This document shows, one piece after another, positions 50,818 to 59,341 of a DNA stretch of 64,000 nt (position 1 is its first letter; each line of letters begins with the position of its first letter). Position numbers and translations under genes: made by a program. The notes beneath the pieces are model-generated. The model ran no database searches, was not told the DNA's origin, and saw nothing but the letters and a program-made list of their open reading frames with translations. The stretch is from Runella sp. (GTDB lineage Bacteria; Bacteroidota; Bacteroidia; Cytophagales; Spirosomataceae): the NCBI RefSeq assembly GCF_027484545.1, contig NZ_JAIXST010000129.1, positions 41,279-105,278 of the forward strand, written 5' to 3'.

Positions 50818-51362
50818 CATCCCACATATCCTTCTGGTGTCACTCCTTTCAATCGCAGATAACAAATAGCTTGACCGCGGTGGTGAATAAGGTGATTTTC
50901 CATGGCGTAGAAAAAGCGCCACACCTGAATTTTGCCACCCGCAAAACCTTCTTCCTTGGCCAAGCGTTCCGGTGTGGTTTCTCCCACTACTTTCTCCACC
51001 CACGCATAAAAGCCGTTAAGCTCGTTGGCGAGTTGGGCTTTGGTAAGCTTTCCCCAGTCTTGTTTCATCTCATAAGGATTTTTGATTTCCAAACGCCCTG
51101 CCAATTGCATGGCTGTGAATGTAATGCAATGCACAAACTGCGTTCGGAAGGTCATGGCTTCAGGCGTATAGTGAAAATCTAAGTGTTCTTCGGGCATTTG
51201 GTTGAAAACCGTGAGCGTGTAATCCTGCGAGCGTTTCCAAGCAACTCCAAATTCCTCTCGGAATGCTTGAAGTTCTTTTTTGCTGCGGGAGGCACTAAAA
51301 ACAGGGACTGAAACAAGGGCACCAAAGAGAGATTGAAGAACGGTTTTGCGGCTGATTTTCAT
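50814..51362 (-). CDS. DinB-family protein, exported
   Basis: A 182-residue protein with a signal-like N-terminus (SRKTVLQSLFGALVSVPVFSASR) and a DinB four-helix bundle: FVHCITFTAMQ (His) and AMENHLIHHRGQAICYLRLKG (His pair) form the expected metal site. DinB enzymes include thiol S-transferases; the exported location is unusual for the family. A possible partner or substrate is unknown. Confidence 0.82.
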   Translation of the reverse strand: MKISRKTVLQSLFGALVSVPVFSASRSKKELQAFREEFGVAWKRSQDYTLTVFNQMPEEHLDFHYTPEAMTFRTQFVHCITFTAMQLAGRLEIKNPYEMKQDWGKLTKAQLANELNGFYAWVEKVVGETTPERLAKEEGFAGGKIQVWRFFYAMENHLIHHRGQAICYLRLKGVTPEGYVGW

Positions 51363-51512
51363 GGGGATACTGATTTAGTTTGTAAGAATAAGTGACTGCT
51401 GAGGAACTCCTGCCGATTATGCCTTTTTGACTTTAACGAATACGGAGAGATTATAAATCTATTACCGGTTATCCCGCCTGTGAAATTTGAACTTTTGTAC
51501 CAACACGCCATC

Positions 51513-53273
51513 CTATCCGTTTTTTATGACTGTGTTTCGGTTGGCAAATCGGACTGAGACAGCCAGTAAAATCACGATGCCCAGTAGAAACTGTAAATAC
51601 GTAAAACCTTCCGAAATGCGGTTCAAAGGAGCCTCTGAGGTGATTTCTATTTTCTCATACACCGGAATGACTCCGGGCGTGATGTAAGCTTGAATGACGG
51701 TAATGATGCAGATAATAAAAAGCATCAGAAAGCTGTGTTTCACCGTAAAACGAAATAAATCAGACTCTTTTCCTACTAAGTCAACCGCCGCTGCTCCGAT
51801 AGCAATGGATTGAGGAGAGATCATTTTACCTGTCACGCCTCCCGAAGCATTGGCGGCGACGGTAAGCACCGGGTCAAGGCCAATGGCGGTGGCCGAAGTG
51901 GCCTGAAGTTTGCCGAAAAGGGTATTGGATGAAGTATCAGACCCCGTCAAAAAAACACCCAACCAACCCAAAATAGGAGAGAAAAAAGGAAAGAATATGC
52001 CCGTACTGGCCAACGCCATTGCCATCGAAATCAACATTCCCGAATTATTGGCCACGTAGGCAAAACCTACCACCGAGGCCAAAGTAAGGAGTGGATATCG
52101 CAACTGCATCAAGGTAGCGCCGTAGATAGTGAGTCCTTGTTTTAAGTTTAAACCCACCAAAGGCAACGAAATAAAAGCCGCCAATAGCAGGGCAGTGCCG
52201 GGTGCTGATAGATAATTAAATTCGAAGGGTTTGATGGGTAAGATACTTCCGTCTGCTTTCAGAATGGCACCCTGCAACCCTGAAATGTCAAATTTGATAA
52301 ATCCAACCGAATTGAGGGCTTCTTTGACCGGCTGAAGTCCCCAAAAAATAATAAAAACGGTCATAATGATAAAGGGCGACCAAGCTCGAAATACTTCGGC
52401 TCCCGTATAGTGCAATTCAGAATCAATCGTTTGGGGCGGCTCTTCTTTAAATCGCCAGATAGGGGGAGGTTTCCGAAATTTCAAAAAAATCATCAAACAA
52501 ACAATAGAGGCAATGCCGGCAATGACGTCGGGCAACATGGGCCCCAGGTAGTTGGAGGTAAACCATTGAAAAAAAGCAAAAGACACCCCGGAAACTAAAA
52601 TGGCATCCAATACTTCCAGTGATTTTTTGAAGCCGGCCATCAGCACTACCAAATAGAAAGGAACCACCACGGACAAAAAAGGAAGCGTGCGACCTACCAT
52701 TTGAGAAATAGCTAATTCTGGAATGTCGGTGACGTGTGCCGCTATGATAATGGGGGTGCCTACCGAACCAAAAGCCACGGGGGCGGTATTGGCAATCAAA
52801 CAAATGCTGGCCGCGTAGAGTGGATTAAACCCCAAACCCACCAACATAGCTCCCGAAATAGCAACGGGGGCTCCGAAACCGGCTGCTCCTTCCAAAAAAG
52901 CACCAAAAGAAAAAGCAATCAAAAGTGCCTGTAACCGTCGATCGGGTGTGATGGAGGCCATGAAGTTTTTGATAACTTCAAATTGACCGCTTTTTACCGT
53001 CACATTGAATAAAAACACGGCTCCGATAATGACCCAACCGATGGGAAAAAGCCCGTAAAGCGCTCCGTGCAATGCGGATAGTCCGGAGAGTTTAACGGGC
53101 ATTCCATACACCAAAATAGCCATGACGATAGCCAACAGCATCGTGAGCAGGCTGGCCCAATAGCCTTTCGTTTTTTTGATCAACAGAAAGAAAATAAACA
53201 AGACAGGAACTGCTGCTACCAAAGCAGACAGGGCAATGTTGTGAAAAGGGTCAGTGAGTTGGGTCCATTTCAT
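51513..53273 (-). CDS. lctP: L-lactate permease family transporter (LctP; may carry glycolate)
   Basis: A 586-residue membrane protein with about 12-14 helices and LctP family motifs (FGAFLEGAAGFGAPVAIS near residue 125, TGSDTSSNTLFG, and VTGKMISPQSIAIG). The frame is open 75 codons further upstream, but the ATG at 53273 is used because a promoter box (53298-53305) lies just before it and the conserved start is there. Divergent from the FAD/Fe-S oxidase gene, so the two are likely used together. Confidence 0.92.
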   Translation of the reverse strand: MKWTQLTDPFHNIALSALVAAVPVLFIFFLLIKKTKGYWASLLTMLLAIVMAILVYGMPVKLSGLSALHGALYGLFPIGWVIIGAVFLFNVTVKSGQFEVIKNFMASITPDRRLQALLIAFSFGAFLEGAAGFGAPVAISGAMLVGLGFNPLYAASICLIANTAPVAFGSVGTPIIIAAHVTDIPELAISQMVGRTLPFLSVVVPFYLVVLMAGFKKSLEVLDAILVSGVSFAFFQWFTSNYLGPMLPDVIAGIASIVCLMIFLKFRKPPPIWRFKEEPPQTIDSELHYTGAEVFRAWSPFIIMTVFIIFWGLQPVKEALNSVGFIKFDISGLQGAILKADGSILPIKPFEFNYLSAPGTALLLAAFISLPLVGLNLKQGLTIYGATLMQLRYPLLTLASVVGFAYVANNSGMLISMAMALASTGIFFPFFSPILGWLGVFLTGSDTSSNTLFGKLQATSATAIGLDPVLTVAANASGGVTGKMISPQSIAIGAAAVDLVGKESDLFRFTVKHSFLMLFIICIITVIQAYITPGVIPVYEKIEITSEAPLNRISEGFTYLQFLLGIVILLAVSVRFANRNTVIKNG

Positions 53274-53297
53274 GGTTTTCGAGGGGTTTCGTAACGG

Positions 53298-53305
53298 CAA
53301 AGGTA
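53298..53305 (-). promoter_or_regulatory. Probable -7 box of lctP
   Basis: The minus strand reads TACCTTTG, 24 bases before the ATG; this decides between the two possible starts. Confidence 0.45.
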
Positions 53306-53354
53306 AATCGGCCGCGTTTCTACCTTTTATATAAGTTATTACTGATATTTTCTC

Positions 53355-56189
53355 ATGCTCGACGCTCTCCATCGTATTTTGCCCAAAGAACGCCTCAAAA
53401 CTCGCTTGATTGACCGCTACGCGTACGCGAGCGACGCGAGTCATTTTTACTTGGTGCCGCAGGCTGTCGTTCAGCCCACTACCATTGAAGAAATTCAAAA
53501 AATTTTTACCTTTTCACACGAACACAACATTCATATTACCTTTCGGGCGGGCGGGACAAGCTTGTCGGGGCAGGGAATAACGGACGGTGTTTTGGTGGAT
53601 TTGAGTAATTATTGGCGAAAAGTAATCCCTGAAAACAACGGAGAAACGGTACGCGTACAACCTTCCGTGATTGGAGCGCACGTCAATATTGCCCTGAAAA
53701 AATACGGACGTAAAATAGGCCCCGACCCCGCTTCTATCAACGCTTGCATGATGGGAGGGATTTTGTCCAACAATTCCAGCGGCATGTGCTGCGGTGTGGT
53801 GCATAATTCGTACCATACCCTTCAATACCTGACGTTTGTATTGCCCAACGGACAGGTTTTTTCTACCGAAAAACCCGAAGATTACGCACGGTTTGAAACC
53901 GAAGCGGCCGATATTGCCAACGGACTGCGAGCGTTACGCAGGGAGGTGTTGGACAATACCCCTTTGGTGGAAAAAATCCGTAAAAAGTACCGACAAAAGA
54001 ACACCGTCGGGTATTGCATGAATGCCTTTGTGGATTTTGAGCATCCTTTGGACATGTTGGCGCATCTCATCATCGGAGGTGAAGGCACGTTGGCGTTCAT
54101 TGCAGAAGCCGTACTGAACACCGTTCCTGATTTGCCTTACAAGATGACGGCAATGCTCTATTTCGATACGCCCGAAGCCGCCTGTACTACCATTCCTGCC
54201 TTAAAATCGACGGGAGCCGAAGCCCTTGAATTTATGGACCGAGCTTCGTTGCGGTCGGTAGAGGACATGCCCGGTGTTCCGTCCTTTCTAAAAACGTTAT
54301 CGCCCACGGCCTCCGCTATTTTATGCGAATTTCAGGAAAATACGCAGGCGGCTCTGGAGGAGAAATACGAAAGAGCTAAACCGATTTTTGCGCAATTACC
54401 TTTGCTGTTTCAGCCCGAATTTACGCAGGATGCGCAGCAACAGGCGTTGCTGTGGAAAATTCGTAAAGGCATGTACCCGTCCGTGGCCGGGATGCGGGCA
54501 AAAGGTACTTCGGCGTTGATGGAAGATTTTACATTTCCCGTAGAACGATTGGGCGAAGCCGTCGTGGACGTGCAGCACTTGTTCGATAAATACAACTACG
54601 AAAACGGCATCATTTTTGGCCACGCCAAAGACGGAAACCTGCACTTTGTCATTTCGCAATCCTACGCCACTCAACCCGACATTGACCATTACGAAAAATT
54701 CAATGATGAGTTGTTCGATTTGGTTTTGAGTAAATACGGCGGAGCGTTAAAGGGGGAGCATAGTTCGGGTCGGGCTGTATCGGCCTACATCGAAACCGAA
54801 TGGGGAACAGACGCTTATGAGGTTATGAAAAAGCTCAAAGCGCTGATTGACCCTACCCATCTGCTGAATCCTGGTATCATCATTACCGACGATAAACTGA
54901 CGCACGTTCACAACCTCAAAGTCATGCCTATTGTGGAAGAAGAGGTAGACAAGTGCATTGAATGCGGGTTTTGCGAATCAAGCTGCCCGAGTCGGGATAT
55001 AACCCTGACGCCGCGCCGCCGCATCGGGGTTCGTCGCGCTATTGAGCGATTGGATGCCGCAGGAAAAAAGATTGAGAAAGAGGCGCTGTTGAAAGATTAT
55101 GACTATGACGGCATTGAAACGTGCGCGGTGGATGGGATGTGTGCCAACAACTGCCCCGTAGATATCAATACGGGCGAGTTGGTGAAGCGTTTGAGGCGAG
55201 AAAATCATTCGCCGTTTCAGAACAAGACCGCCCTTTTTCTGGCCAAAAATTTTACCGCGTTGGAAAAAACAGCCCGATTGGGCGTCCAATCGGGCGTTTT
55301 TCTCAACGGTATTTTGGGGGAGAAATTTATGGTGAATTTGACCGGTTTTGGCCGAAAAGTCATTCCTTCTTTACCGAAGTGGTCAAATCAAATGCAAGCT
55401 CCCGGGCCTCCTGTTTTGGCTCCGGTAAATTCAAACAGGGCCATAAACGGCAATGACACCACAGTCTCCCCATTGACCATTGTGTATTTTTCATCTTGTA
55501 TTTCCCGCATGATGGGCGGCGATATTTTCCAAACGTTTGCTTCGGTTTGCCGCAAAGCCAACGTATCGGTAGTTATTCCAAAAGACAGTCAAGGTACGTG
55601 TTGTGGTCAAATTTTCTCTTCCAAAGGTTTTACAGAAGCGTATCGTTTGACGGCCAATCAGACTCTGGGAAAATTGTGGGAACATTCGCAGGAAGGCACC
55701 ACGCCCATTGTCATGGATGTGACGAGTTGTACCCAAACCCTCAAAAGTTCGCGTCCGTATTTGACGGACGAAAACAAAGCCCGTTTTGATAAACTGGCCC
55801 TGTTAGACGTGATCGATTTTGCGTCAGATGTGTTACTGCCACGACTGAAAATCACGGCCCGCAAAGATAAAATTGTTTTTCATCCCGTTTGTTCGGTACA
55901 TAAAATGGGTTCGATGGGCAAACTCCAACGCATTGGTAAAGCCTGCGCTGTTCAAGCTGATATTCCTGCTTTTGCCGGTTGCTGCGGCATGGCGGGTGAC
56001 CGAGGCTTTTATTATCCTGAACTCACCAAGGCAGCTACCAAAAATGAGGCATTGGAGGTGAAACAGATGGACTACGACGGATATTATTCCACCTCTAAAA
56101 CCTGCGAAATGGCGCTCTCGGAAGCAGTTGGCAAAAATTACGAATCTATTTTAAAATTGTTGGATGAAGTAAGTTCTAATTGTGAATGA
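53355..56189 (+). CDS. FAD-linked oxidase/Fe-S fusion (D-lactate or glycolate dehydrogenase type)
   Basis: A 944-residue fusion. FAD-binding half (~1-500): RAGGTSLSGQG and GGILSNNSSGMCCG, with FAD-oxidase C-domain ending in LIDPTHLLNPG. Fe-S half: two 4Fe-4S motifs (CIECGFCESSCPSRD, CAVDGMCANNCPVD), then two CCG domains (TCCGQIFSSKG and GCCGMAGDRG). This is the YdiJ/Dld-type fused layout (also like glycolate oxidase GlcD+GlcF). The aminotransferase and permease neighbours suggest either D-lactate or glycolate as substrate. Confidence 0.9.
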   Translation: MLDALHRILPKERLKTRLIDRYAYASDASHFYLVPQAVVQPTTIEEIQKIFTFSHEHNIHITFRAGGTSLSGQGITDGVLVDLSNYWRKVIPENNGETVRVQPSVIGAHVNIALKKYGRKIGPDPASINACMMGGILSNNSSGMCCGVVHNSYHTLQYLTFVLPNGQVFSTEKPEDYARFETEAADIANGLRALRREVLDNTPLVEKIRKKYRQKNTVGYCMNAFVDFEHPLDMLAHLIIGGEGTLAFIAEAVLNTVPDLPYKMTAMLYFDTPEAACTTIPALKSTGAEALEFMDRASLRSVEDMPGVPSFLKTLSPTASAILCEFQENTQAALEEKYERAKPIFAQLPLLFQPEFTQDAQQQALLWKIRKGMYPSVAGMRAKGTSALMEDFTFPVERLGEAVVDVQHLFDKYNYENGIIFGHAKDGNLHFVISQSYATQPDIDHYEKFNDELFDLVLSKYGGALKGEHSSGRAVSAYIETEWGTDAYEVMKKLKALIDPTHLLNPGIIITDDKLTHVHNLKVMPIVEEEVDKCIECGFCESSCPSRDITLTPRRRIGVRRAIERLDAAGKKIEKEALLKDYDYDGIETCAVDGMCANNCPVDINTGELVKRLRRENHSPFQNKTALFLAKNFTALEKTARLGVQSGVFLNGILGEKFMVNLTGFGRKVIPSLPKWSNQMQAPGPPVLAPVNSNRAINGNDTTVSPLTIVYFSSCISRMMGGDIFQTFASVCRKANVSVVIPKDSQGTCCGQIFSSKGFTEAYRLTANQTLGKLWEHSQEGTTPIVMDVTSCTQTLKSSRPYLTDENKARFDKLALLDVIDFASDVLLPRLKITARKDKIVFHPVCSVHKMGSMGKLQRIGKACAVQADIPAFAGCCGMAGDRGFYYPELTKAATKNEALEVKQMDYDGYYSTSKTCEMALSEAVGKNYESILKLLDEVSSNCE

Positions 56190-56211
56190 GTGATTTAGTG
56201 AATGATAATCA
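56180..56211. repeat. Octamer-period repeat at the oxidase stop
   Basis: TTGTGAAT, GAGTGATT, TAGTGAAT, then GATAATCA: an 8-base period sharing GTGA; the stop TGA (56187-56189) lies at the join of the first two units. It differs from the other arrays only in period. Confidence 0.6.
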
Positions 56212-56329
56212 GTTATTTAAGGATTTTTCAGTTTTGCGCCATTGCCATTATTGATTATCAAAACAACGCGGACGACGCGGATGCTTACAGATTTATATTC
56301 TTTAACCCTGAAAAATAATTGAATACAAC

Positions 56330-57439
56330 ATGACCTATAAATTCAACCCCATTCCCAGAGTATTGATGGGCCCCGGCCCTTCGGATGTTCACCCGCGCGT
56401 TTTAAGAGCGATGTCTGCGCCTTTGTACGGGCACCTCGACCCACTTTTTGTGCAAATGATGGACGAAGTCAAAAGCATGGTTCAGCAGTGCTTTATCACT
56501 GAAAACCTGCTTACGTTCGTTGTTTCAGCTCCCGGCAGCGCGGGAATGGAAACCTGTTTGGTCAATCTGTTGGAACCCGGCGATGAGTGCATTATCTGTG
56601 TCAACGGTGTTTTTGGGGGCCGCATGGTGGATATTGCCGAGCGATGCGGTGCCAAGGTACATCGCATTGATACCGAATGGGGAAAAGTAACTGAGCCTGA
56701 CCAAGTAAAAAAAGCGTTGGACGCTTGCCCCAAACCTAAGTTGCTGGCCATTGTTCACGCCGAAACTTCTACAGGAGCTTTACAACCTTTGGAAGAAATC
56801 AGTAAAATAGTCCACGAAGCCGGTGCGTTGTTCGTAGTGGATGCCGTTACTTCCTTTTGCGGGGTTCCTTTGGAAGTGGATAAATGGCAAATTGACGCCA
56901 TTTATACGGGGACTCAAAAATGCCTTTCCGCTCCTCCGGGCCTGTCGCCCGTTAGTTTTTCGGAGGCAGCAGTGAAGGTTTTAGACAACCGAAAAACGAA
57001 AGTGCAGAGTTGGTTTTTGGATTTGACCATGGTCAAAAACTACTGGGCGGGGGCTAAAAGAGCCTACCACCACACCGCGCCCGTTTCCTCCGTCTATGCC
57101 CTGCACGAAGCACTCAACATTGTGTTGGAAGAAGGATTAGAGGCGCGTTGGGCCAGACACCAAGAAGTGCATCAATACCTTAGAAAACAACTGGAAGCCC
57201 GAGGTTTTCGGTTTTTGGTAGAAGAACCCTATCGTCTGCCGAATCTCAATTCGGTGTATTTGCCCGAAGGCTGTGACGAAGCCGCGCTGAGAAGTCAACT
57301 CTTGAATAAATACAATATTGAGGTAGGTAGCGGATTGGGAGCGTTTGCTGGAAAAATTTGGCGTGTCGGCATTATGGGCGAAAGTGCCACCAAAAACCAT
57401 GTCAATCTGCTGACGGGGGCATTGGATGAATTGATGTAA
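56330..57439 (+). CDS. Alanine/serine-glyoxylate-type aminotransferase (class V)
   Basis: A 369-residue PLP enzyme. Start YKFNPIPRVLMGPGPSDVHPRVLRAM; FVVSAPGSAGMETCLVNLL; HAETSTGALQPLEEI; VVDAVTSFCGVPLEVDKWQIDAIYTGTQKCLSAPPG, with the PLP Lys in GTQKC (~residue 196). These match alanine-glyoxylate aminotransferase, which turns glyoxylate to glycine. It lies after the FAD/Fe-S oxidase, which may produce the glyoxylate. Ends before a hairpin. Confidence 0.88.
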   Translation: MTYKFNPIPRVLMGPGPSDVHPRVLRAMSAPLYGHLDPLFVQMMDEVKSMVQQCFITENLLTFVVSAPGSAGMETCLVNLLEPGDECIICVNGVFGGRMVDIAERCGAKVHRIDTEWGKVTEPDQVKKALDACPKPKLLAIVHAETSTGALQPLEEISKIVHEAGALFVVDAVTSFCGVPLEVDKWQIDAIYTGTQKCLSAPPGLSPVSFSEAAVKVLDNRKTKVQSWFLDLTMVKNYWAGAKRAYHHTAPVSSVYALHEALNIVLEEGLEARWARHQEVHQYLRKQLEARGFRFLVEEPYRLPNLNSVYLPEGCDEAALRSQLLNKYNIEVGSGLGAFAGKIWRVGIMGESATKNHVNLLTGALDELM

Positions 57440-57449
57440 ATAAACTACT

Positions 57450-57480
57450 CAGAGAAGCAATAGTTGCTGTTGCTTCTCTG
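57450..57480. terminator. Hairpin in the convergent gap
   Basis: CAGAGAAGCA (57450-57459) pairs with TGCTTCTCTG (57471-57480), 11-base loop. No strong T run follows on either strand; likely a two-sided stop for the convergent genes. Confidence 0.5.
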
Positions 57481-57512
57481 ACTATTGCCGTAAAAATCAG
57501 AAAAATTGAATT

Positions 57513-58715
57513 TTACAAATCCCCCACCAACTGCGACACAATCACTGCCTTTCCTTCATTGCCTTTTTGAAGCTCATAAGCCAACAGCAAACCATTAGGC
57601 GTTGGTAAAAGGACGGGATACGTAGCGTTTTCGTTATCGGCAGTCAAATAATTGGTGGATTCTTTGCCGTTTTTGTCAATGATTCTCAGGGCGATTTTGG
57701 TGAAAAATTCGCCGTTTTTTTCTACTGATTCATCCCAAACCACCGCTATAGCACCATTCAAATGGGCGATTTGGGGGTGCTTGGCACGTACGGTTAGGTT
57801 GGAGGAAAATAGCTTTTCTTCTCCCAATTTTACAATTCTAATGCCTGCTTCGTGGGTTTCGGATTTTCCGCTGAACCACGTCACAAAAAAATCTTTGCCT
57901 GCCTGAGTCATGCCCGGGCCGGTGTGCGGACAGGCGTTGACTTTCCAACGGTCTTTGTAGACCAATTGGGGTTGAGTGAACGTCTTGCCACCGTCGGTCG
58001 AAACGGCGTGGCTCATGTCGCGGGTACCGTCGGCGAGTAGGTCGCGGTAGGTGAGGTGGATGTTTTTGTCAGTATCAATAAACAATACCGTGCGGCAGCA
58101 TTGACAGGCATTGGAGTCAACGACAACTTCCTCCGAAAAACCTCCTTGGGGAAGTGTCTGTACAAATTTCACGCTGCGACCTTCGTAAGCTCCCATTTTT
58201 TCGTCCAACCACACGAAGCCTAATTCCCCGTTGGGCAAGCGAATCATGTCGCTGAACGAATGTCCTTTACCGGGCGATGTGTCTTTGTGAATGGCTTTCG
58301 GGGCTGACCACGTTTTGCCGTTGTCGGTCGAGGCAACGTACATCAAATCCGAGGCGCGCGGTGCTTCTTTGGTGGGCTTTTTGATTTCAAACGTGGCCCA
58401 AATGCTGCCGTCGGATTTGAAGGCCACGCGCGGCATCCCTTCGGCGTGTACCGTTAATTCAGCAGGAGCATCAATCTTGATTTTCTTGCCAAATGTCTGT
58501 CCGCCGTTTTCGGAAACGGCAAAATAAAAGGAGCCTTTATCACCGTCTTTTTCCACCCAACTCAGTACCGGATGGCCACGGTGATCGGTGGTGAAGCGGG
58601 GTGTTGCGCCCGTGAATTTTTCGTTGGAAAGGGACGTTGTTTTACGGTTGATCATGGTGGAAAAACCGAAAATACCGAGCGACAGAATCAATGAGGAGGT
58701 GAGGAGGTATTTCAT
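57513..58715 (-). CDS. BNR-repeat (sialidase-like) exported protein with CxCC motif
   Basis: A 400-residue protein with signal peptide (~1-21). Beta-propeller repeats with Asp-box motifs are clear: SENGGQTFG, STDNGKTWSAP and STDGGKTFTQP. In the middle it has SNACQCCRTVLF and later VNACPHTGPG, giving four closely placed Cys and a His. True sialidases do not have these; it may be metal-binding or redox-active. Not assigned an activity. Confidence 0.75.
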   Translation of the reverse strand: MKYLLTSSLILSLGIFGFSTMINRKTTSLSNEKFTGATPRFTTDHRGHPVLSWVEKDGDKGSFYFAVSENGGQTFGKKIKIDAPAELTVHAEGMPRVAFKSDGSIWATFEIKKPTKEAPRASDLMYVASTDNGKTWSAPKAIHKDTSPGKGHSFSDMIRLPNGELGFVWLDEKMGAYEGRSVKFVQTLPQGGFSEEVVVDSNACQCCRTVLFIDTDKNIHLTYRDLLADGTRDMSHAVSTDGGKTFTQPQLVYKDRWKVNACPHTGPGMTQAGKDFFVTWFSGKSETHEAGIRIVKLGEEKLFSSNLTVRAKHPQIAHLNGAIAVVWDESVEKNGEFFTKIALRIIDKNGKESTNYLTADNENATYPVLLPTPNGLLLAYELQKGNEGKAVIVSQLVGDL

Positions 58716-58746
58716 GGTGATTTTATTTAGAATGAAAGGTTTTTGT

Positions 58747-58754
58747 TAGATTTG
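58747..58754 (+). promoter_or_regulatory. -7 box of the second YoeB-type pair
   Basis: TAGATTTG (TAnnTTTG) 18 bases before the antitoxin ATG, the same distance as at 20770-20777. Confidence 0.45.
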
Positions 58755-58771
58755 TTAAAAAAATCAGCGAT

Positions 58772-59035
58772 ATGACTGTTACGTATCAATTGACCGAGGA
58801 TGAATTTGACTACCGTCTTTTTCGTCGCATCAAGTCTCAATTTGCCCGTCGGACTGGTTCGTTCAAAATCAAAATTGAAATTGAAGAAACCGAAACGGAT
58901 GAAACTGAAGCCATTATGGCCAATCCTGCTTACTACGAGGAATTACTTCGTCGTAAAGCCTCGGTAGAGGCAGGAAATGTTATTTCTTTTACATCCCAAG
59001 AATTCGATGAACTCGTCAAGAAACATTCTGTTTGA
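58772..59035 (+). CDS. Antitoxin of the second YoeB-type module
   Basis: An 87-residue protein: basic N-terminal part (DEFDYRLFRRIKSQFARRTGSFKIKIE), then an acidic helix and the C-terminal AGNVISFTSQEFDELVKKH motif that it shares with the antitoxin at 20795. It overlaps the toxin start by 29 bases. Paralogous to the module inside the kdp operon. Confidence 0.75.
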   Translation: MTVTYQLTEDEFDYRLFRRIKSQFARRTGSFKIKIEIEETETDETEAIMANPAYYEELLRRKASVEAGNVISFTSQEFDELVKKHSV

Positions 59036-59282
59036 GCCAAAAGCATTTGAAGAGTTTATCGAATGGGCTGCCGAAGACAAAAAAATATTTTTCAAAATCG
59101 CTGAATTGATTGAAGAAATCAGGAGAACTCCTTTTGAAGGGAGAGGAAAGCCTGAGCCCCTTAAACACGGCTTGAAAGGTTATTTTTCGCGTCGGATTAC
59201 CGATAAGCATCGATTGATTTATAGGATTAGTGACCAAATTATTACATTCATTGCCTTTAAAAATCATTACGGCGACAAATAA
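59007..59282 (+). CDS. YoeB/Txe-family toxin (second copy)
   Basis: A 91-residue RelE-superfamily toxin starting MNSSRNILFEPKAFEEF; an upstream in-frame ATG (58977) is unlikely because it lies far inside the antitoxin gene. GKPEPLKHGLKGYFSRRITDKHRLIYR and the final KNHYGD carry the catalytic signature. Homologous to the toxin at 21056 but divergent, so both could coexist. Followed by a terminator. Confidence 0.88.
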   Translation: MNSSRNILFEPKAFEEFIEWAAEDKKIFFKIAELIEEIRRTPFEGRGKPEPLKHGLKGYFSRRITDKHRLIYRISDQIITFIAFKNHYGDK

Positions 59283-59300
59283 TTGTTTAACTGCATGACA

Positions 59301-59340
59301 CGGGTAGGGTCTGTTAATTGATAGACCCTACCCGCGTATT
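59301..59340. terminator. Bidirectional terminator
   Basis: A 12-bp perfect stem (59301-59312 with 59323-59334) and 10-base loop; ATTTTTATTT follows on the + strand. It separates the toxin gene from the convergent TonB receptor gene. Confidence 0.85.
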
Positions 59341-59341
59341 T

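Noticed and set aside
53274..53498. Longer N-terminus for the lactate permease
   Set aside because: The extra 75 codons are not membrane-like, overlap the divergent oxidase gene and include the permease promoter box.
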